In this document: positions 57,976-64,000 of the stretch, in pieces | Layout: each line of letters opens with the position of its first letter | How positions within the stretch are numbered: the first letter of the stretch is position 1 | DNA from: Cryptomeria japonica | Lineage: Eukaryota > Streptophyta > Pinopsida > Cupressales > Cupressaceae | Direction of reading: 5' to 3' | DNA length: 64,000 bases | NCBI RefSeq assembly: GCF_030272615.1 | Contig: NC_081409.1 | Coordinates: 27,045,406-27,109,405 of the forward strand | Position numbers and translations under genes: made by a program | Notes under the pieces: generated by a model | The model's input: the letters and a program-made list of their open reading frames with translations, nothing else | Told to the model about the DNA's origin: nothing | Databases searched by the model: none

Positions 57976-58929
57976 ATTTGATGTTAGGTTTGACTAAAAA
58001 AATACATCCATACAATAAAATTATGTCTTTGAATAAAAAAGTTTAACCTTAAATATCAATACATTAAATCTTATATCCGTAATAAACAATATCTACTTAT
58101 ACCTTGAATACATAACAATATGTAGAATTTCTTTCTTTCGTCTCACAACCAACTAGCATGTATAATTTTGAGCCCCTTAACCTATTCAAACATTTTAAAG
58201 ATAGGATATCATTGTTTTTAACAAAATTAGTGTACTTATTGCACTTTCTTTCTTTAAAAAAAACACTCCTCATGTGACTTTTTTATCACCTTTTCAATGA
58301 TGTTTCAATCCAATATCAATGCCTCTCTTTTGCATACCATTCTTCAAAGTTTTCTCATTCTCAAAAACACTTTAAATGTTTAGAAAACATATTAAGCTCC
58401 CAACATTCAATTGTAGCAGTCAAACACCTTTTCTCACGCCTAGCAATTTCATGTCAATCTTTAAGTAAGCTACTCACTAGATAAATCCTTTATGATTTTT
58501 ATTCCACTCTTTCTCCTTTCTGAAACATTTTTCATTTTGAAGTTTCATTGAGAAACGGTTAGGTTATTGTAGTTTTAATAGTAAGAATACTTTAGATTGG
58601 TTTTCAGATTGTTATTAATTTTCAATATAACTTTTTTCTATGGATTTGTCTATAGTTAAAATTATCACACCACGTGTTTTGCAAAAGAGGATATCAAATC
58701 ATAACATAATAATTCATAAATGATTTGATATCATATTTAAAATGGTTGAACAAACACAAAAAATAATATCAAACCATTTTTGCACAACAAAATAATATAT
58801 AATATAATATAATATTGATTCTTTTCTAATGAATTACAATACTTTCCATTGTGGTTTTGTAGAGTCATTTATTTTTCCTATCAACTACCCAAAACTAATG
58901 GGAATATAATTTCTCAAAACTAATTTATT
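57976..58929. other. AT-rich DNA, no gene seen
   Basis: Right of the element A LTR. Strong AT richness, stops in all frames, and an (ATAAT)n-like run at 58793-58815. It is the insertion site context of element A, whose right target-duplication candidate is ATTTG at 57976-57980. Confidence 0.4.
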
Positions 58930-59346
58930 TGGCACTATTGGTATGATAAGTGTTCTACCTATTTAGTTCTTCTCCTAGATCCTAATCACACATGCTAATT
59001 AAGTTTACTTTAGGACCACATAGGAACATTCCCACTTTAAGTGGAATTTCCACATTTAGTGGATATTTTATCACTTATCACTTTGCCACCTTATGTGGAT
59101 GATAAGTTACCACTTTATGTCTCATATCATGAGATTAAGATAGTTGCCTTAATCTTATGCTATTGTATGTCTCACCTTGGCCTACACAACCAAGGAGTCT
59201 CTTTTGTAATCTCAATTAAATTTATTCTATTGTATTCTTATTGATAAGAATACAATTTATTCTTATCATATTGATTTTCTCATGTTCTTGTTCTTTCGAT
59301 CAGGCCTCTAGATCTTGGGTGGCTATCTTCATAGCCAAATCTTACA
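58930..59346 (+). mobile_element. Diverged solo LTR candidate related to element B LTR
   Basis: The stretch from TATTGGTATGATAAG to AAATCTTACA parallels the element B LTR in order: AAGTTTACTT, a pair of inverted GTGGAATTTCCAC/TAAGTGGATAT words, AGAATACAATTTATT and an end ...AATCTTACA. Plus-strand orientation. Overall identity is low and no clean target duplication was found. Confidence 0.5.
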
Positions 59347-59626
59347 TAAATTAACATGAAAAATAACTTTTTTACTAAATATTTTATTTATTTACATAAA
59401 CTAATAACTAACTATTGATGTACAATAAATTCAACACTCACAACTAGCATTTGTTGTAGATTAAAAAATATTATTTCCAACCATACACTTTCTATCAAAA
59501 TAAGCTTTAGCTATATCAAATTTGTTAAATGATTCATCGAATGAATGATACAAATCATTTATATCACATGTCACATTATATAGTGTAGGTTTAGACCTTA
59601 GACACCAATTTTTCTTTATGTTAGTT

Positions 59627-59863
59627 TCAAGTAAATTTGTTTGACAAACTATTTTCTTTTTTCAATTTTGATATTTCTTCTTTGTGTGACCTATTTTCCT
59701 TTTCTAATTGTTTATTTTTCTCTCTAATTTTCTTTAGTTCTTCTTCCAAAATATTCTTTTCACACATTAAGTTTTTATTTTCTCTCTTTGCTCTTTTACA
59801 AATTTTTTCTATTGGAACAAATAGTTTCTTTATAAAATTAACTTTTAACCACAAAAGAATCAA
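59627..59863 (-). pseudogene. Coiled-coil ORF fragment
   Basis: 78 aa, extremely K/E-rich with clear heptads (EKNILEEELKKIREKNKQLE, then ISKLKKENSL). Composition fits the coiled-coil segment of a plant copia gag or related retroelement protein; no zinc knuckle or catalytic motif is next to it. It could be chance low complexity, but the regular heptads argue for a real remnant. Confidence 0.45.
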
Positions 59864-62490
59864 TTATGTAGTACTTGATGACCATTGATTTTGGTGTCAT
59901 CACACACCTTTACTCTTCCATGATCTAATATGATACAACATTGACATTTTATCTCTTTAGACTTAGGCTTTGACAAATATTTCAAACTTCATCACATGTT
60001 ACAAATATTTTAAGAAAAAATATGATTACTTCTCTTTTTTGACCAAGTTCTAATAATAGTTGTGACGCTACAATCTCTTCTCACTTGTCTTTTACACATG
60101 CAATTTTCTTCTCAAATTGACAAATTTCTTGCAAATTTTAACCTCTTCAAAATTTGTGATCCTTTGCAGCCATTTTCCTTGTCCTTTGTTGCGATTTGCT
60201 TATCTGTTATGACGTCTTCTTTTAATAAAGAAAGTCCACACAGAGAGTTGAGGATCACATTTTGCTGCAGTAGTAGAGGTTGCCAAATACCACCGAATCA
60301 CAACTACAACTACACCACTCATGATTTTTTTATAAAGTTAACCTCTCAATTCTATGTTGGATTTTGGGGTCCAAGATGACATCATCCAAGATGAGATAAA
60401 CAAGCCTTTTGATAATATAAAACACTATTTTACTCCAAGCCTATCCAAGTGAAAGATTTGGTCCTGCTGAAAATCTTTTTGAAAACATGCTAAAGAAAAC
60501 AATTGCCACATGTCATTTGGAGGGGGGTTTGAGAAGCTTCTAAGAATTTTACTTCTCCAAATTTCCCTCCTTGTGCCAAGTGTCACAATTTCCTTTCACC
60601 TCAAAGCTTGTTGCACCCAACTTGCTATCATGCCCCGCAATTAAGCTTTGCACTTTGGAAACTTAATATATTCCATTAAATAAATAAAATAAGAACACGA
60701 CCATTAAATTAATTAAATAATTTCCTTGGGACTCCTAAGGTTGAGGCACCTTAATCCCAACAACTTTCACCTACCCACATTTATATATGTCATATTATAC
60801 CTCATTTCATTATCATTTTCTATTCTTATAGTAGAAGTTTAAACATTTATTGGATTTTTGTGAACCCTACCTCACACATCTTGGATAGATCTCTATTGTT
60901 CCATCTTTGTATCATTGGCTCACATGGTCTCCTATCTTTTTCTACTATTTATGCTTCCGTTGAGCTTTTTGTTGGTGTGAGTGGGGTATATTACCTACCT
61001 AGTTGTTTTAAGGCCATTTTCACACCTAGTTAGTTAAAATTACTTAGGATATTTAATTTTTGTGTCTCAAGTTTTATGATTATGATGCTTGTCATAATCC
61101 TATGTTATCTTATGTAAGAACCTCCATAATTTAAAAATACATAATTCACAAATTACACATAAACAAGCATATATCAATGCAACATGTCCCAATATACAAG
61201 ATTAGAATTGAGATATTATATTTTAACATAAGTTGGAGTACATAAGAATTAGTTCACAACTAATATCAAGCCAAAACATAAGGAACATATTAATTTACAC
61301 TGGACCACAAGGTCATTTACAAGAATACATTAAGGACAAATCATAAAGACTTCCTAGACAGGAACTATGACATCTGTCTCTGTTGAGCACCTTATGGGCG
61401 AGAACATTGCTGGAACGTGTATCCGTCCTACCACGAAGTAGTTACACTTCCTCGAAATCTTTCATGAAACGAAAGTTCCCGACCCAACATGAGGGAGTCT
61501 AACCATGCAAATATGGTAGGAGTAATGGAATTGTGCAATTTAGTATATAATTTTGCAATATGGTATATCTTCATTCTAATGCTAGAGTAATGATATAATG
61601 ACCACACAAGTTGCATATACACTCATAAGACGATATAAGGAATAATCTTTTAGATTATCGGTCTCAAGTCATCTCAACATCTCCATTCTATCATGGTCAC
61701 ATTTATCCCAATAGGTAAGCATAACAAGAACTTTCTCAATATGGAGAAAACACATGATGCATCCATGCATATATTCATGAAGACACAATTTAATCTATAG
61801 ATAAAAATTACATATATGGGATTCTTAAAGAGAGCACATCATATCTAGTAATTCCAAAAAAGCTTCTTCAACATAGAATCACACTAACACAAATATGCAT
61901 ATGACAATTTATCCTGGTTACAAACTAAAATAAAGTAAGCAAAAACACATAAGTGCATACAAATGTATCAATACATGCTTAATCACAAGTCTAGTTATAA
62001 ATCCTTGATTACATTTTTCAATAAATTCATTCCAATAAGATACGTGAAGTAATTGAACTTCAAAGAATAATAATCCTTAATATGCATTGATATTGAGTAG
62101 TCAACATCCTTCCAAGACCTATACGAGCTCAAGCTTTGATAATCATATTCATACTACATATTACTAACCTTCAAATAACCAAAATAAGCAGGAAATAGCT
62201 ATAATTTTCCAACATTTGTTATTAATATGCTATGTAAATTGTTGGTTAAAAGAAACTTTGAACATTAATGTAAGGAATACAACCAATCAATTAATTTATA
62301 TTGACCCGAGTTATGGATATAATTAAAGTTCATATTCATAGATATTTAATATCTAAGGAATATAACTATTACAAAGGTCTTTTCTTAATTTGACCCTAAA
62401 CATACCATTTCATATTTGACTCAAGCAATAGGAACTTATAGTCTTTATCAACACAAGGATCCAAAATTATTTACTTGGAAGCATATAACA
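59864..62490. other. AT-rich DNA, no gene recognised
   Basis: The 105-aa plus ORF 60062-60379 and the 64-aa minus ORF 61428-61622 match nothing I recognise. TGTAAGAACCTCC at 61114-61126 resembles an LTR start, without a partner. Confidence 0.35.
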
Positions 62491-62493
62491 CAT

Positions 62494-62621
62494 TATCTGT
62501 TAACCCCTACAATAGACAATTCTGTATAATGCCCTTCTTGGCATGCATGATAATTTTCATTATTCAAGATAACCTTATATCCTATCTGTTAACCCCTACA
62601 AGAGACAATTCTGTATAATGC
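62494..62621 (+). repeat. 39-bp direct duplication
   Basis: TATCTGTTAACCCCTACAA, then AGACAATTCTGTATAATGC, occurs at 62494-62532 and again at 62583-62621, 89 bp apart, with one mismatch. The spacer is unique. Possibly a footprint of a small transposition or slippage event. Confidence 0.85.
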
Positions 62622-62639
62622 TGGTGCAGGAGAACCAAC

Positions 62640-64000
62640 TTTAAAAACTTGATTATCCTACCTTGTTATGACTCCTAAGGGGTCTTGGAATGTTTATTTC
62701 ATGCTAGGAGTCATTAGTCTTGTTTTTGATCCTTTTGTGAGGCCTAGTCTCAGGTTTGGCAATTTATGAGCCACTTGGTCAACTATGGTCAAAGGGTCAT
62801 AAAACTTTAGTTCTGAGTTATTTTCTTGTTTTTGGCAATAAATTGGTCCTTCATGACTATTGGTAGGATTTAGAAAGTTAGTTTTCACTTTTAAGTGCTT
62901 TTGAGCAAAAATTGTCAAAAAGTGTCAATGTTGTCATCACAACACTTGACAACTTTTTGTTTGTAAGCAAATATCCTTCCTCATTGGCTAATTAGTTCAA
63001 AAATTGGTTGTAACCAATGGGGGAGGTCTTCATAAGCCCTTTTAGGTAGGTGATAAAGGAGTTGATGTAAATTTTCATTTGGCAATCAATAAAAAAGCCT
63101 TGTTTTCTTGCAAACAGTCACATTTTTTTCTCTTATACGGATTTTTTTCGGATTAATGGGAGGTTATAACTTATGGATTTGGATTGAGGGGCCTCTTACC
63201 TTTCTTTTTAGTTTTATTTTAGGTCTCTAAGTGCTTTGGTTTGAAACTTATTCTATTTTTACTAAAAATAGTTTTGAAACCCTCCTAAACCTAGGGTTTT
63301 GACCTATTTTTGCATTCCCTCTCATGGCCACTGCACAAAAATTCCAAAACTTGGTGGAATGAGAGTATTGTATATGTATTCAATGATTCTAGAAGAAATT
63401 TGCAGGTTGGCAGGTGTCTTTGGCTTTTTCTTTGATTCTTAGGTTGGCATCCTCATGTGACAACCTAGTTTTCAAAATGCAAAATTGGTGATAAAACAAA
63501 ATAGGGGTTGAACCAATGCACAACCTCCTGGATTTGGTCAATTGGGGTGTAGAAAACACTTTTCCAATTGGTGAAACTTTCTGATCAATCACATTTCATA
63601 CACTTCCTTCACAAACCCACCTACTCAAGCCTAATTAGGCCTACTTGCATCTGTGAAGGACAACAGGTCTCCTTTGCTTTCCAGACCTCCTCCTTTTGGA
63701 TTTAGACCTTTCTCAATAAAGGGTATTTGGATATCCATTTTTTTTTTTGTCAGTCATTTGAAAGTTTGCAAAGTTGTTTTGATAAGTCCTCTTGAGTCTA
63801 CAAGAATTTTGGGGTTTTACAAAGGAACCTTGTTGAATTGATCAGTTTGTTGTGTCACCACACCTTGAGAATTTTTGTATGGGAATTTTCGTCCACCTTG
63901 ACCATTTGGTTTGATCTCTACTCATTGTTTTGTGAAATTTCCAACTTGAAGCCAAGTTTGGTGTCTAGCTGATTTGAGTAGGCTTGAGCAATTTTTTCAA
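62640..64000. other. LTR-like non-coding DNA to window end
   Basis: No coding family seen. 62930-63130 has features of an LTR R-U5 region (GTTGTCATCACAACACTTGA palindromic words, then CAATCAATAAAAAAGCCTTG as a polyadenylation-like signal). A boundary or partner was not found. Confidence 0.3.

Overview
The window looks like a slice of a very large, transposon-packed land-plant genome. A gymnosperm (conifer-type) origin is plausible but not proven: the basis is the density of nested LTR retrotransposons, Tat-like Ty3/gypsy and Sirevirus-like Ty1/copia families, L1-type LINEs, and a decayed PPR gene of the gymnosperm/plant PLS type. I see no intact host gene, no tRNA or rRNA gene, no CRISPR array and nothing bacterial. 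Almost every open reading frame is a retroelement domain carrying stops or frameshifts, or a shadow of a repeat.

Layout. 1-1190: a tandem array of 57-58 bp units with palindromic cores, then a 95-bp block that recurs at 22.2 kb. 2249-5280: a plus-strand LTR and leader followed by a decayed ORF with a plant mobile domain (PMD) and a coiled-coil stretch. 6100-7995: PPR pseudogene. 8240-8640: LTR-like fragment. 9140-9960: ATGA-rich low-complexity DNA. 11150-19450: minus-strand Tat-like gypsy element (gag, PR, RT, RNase H, INT), its RNase H split by a 1.64-kb LINE derivative (12783-14418) carrying only ORF1. 20700-22300: probable leader and LTR end of the gypsy element.

23055-57975 is one nested nest. 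The host is a minus-strand Sirevirus-like copia element (A) with LTRs at 23055-24182 (truncated) and 56514-57975. Its gag is split exactly by element B (28045-55865), which has 480-bp LTRs, a 5-bp target duplication AATTC, a tRNA-Met-type PBS and a PPT. B carries gag and protease but no visible integrase, RT or RNase H. B was hit in turn by: element C (28900-37950, plus strand), a Sirevirus-like element without pol that encodes a four-zinc-knuckle gag-like protein and a roughly 1060-codon protein of unknown function; a solo LTR in C's 3' LTR (35809-37392, target duplication AAAGT); an 8-kb inverted-repeat-bounded element (38665-46673) made mostly of a 20-bp palindromic satellite flanked by purine-rich tracts; and an L1-type LINE (about 48600-54267) that itself contains 1.6 kb of foreign DNA.

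57976-64000 is AT-rich, with a diverged solo-LTR candidate (about 58930-59346), a coiled-coil ORF fragment and a 39-bp direct duplication.

The strongest candidates for something undescribed are element C's second ORF, the inverted-repeat satellite element, and the pairing of a conserved LTR block with unrelated minisatellite arrays. All calls come from reading the sequence; no database search was possible.
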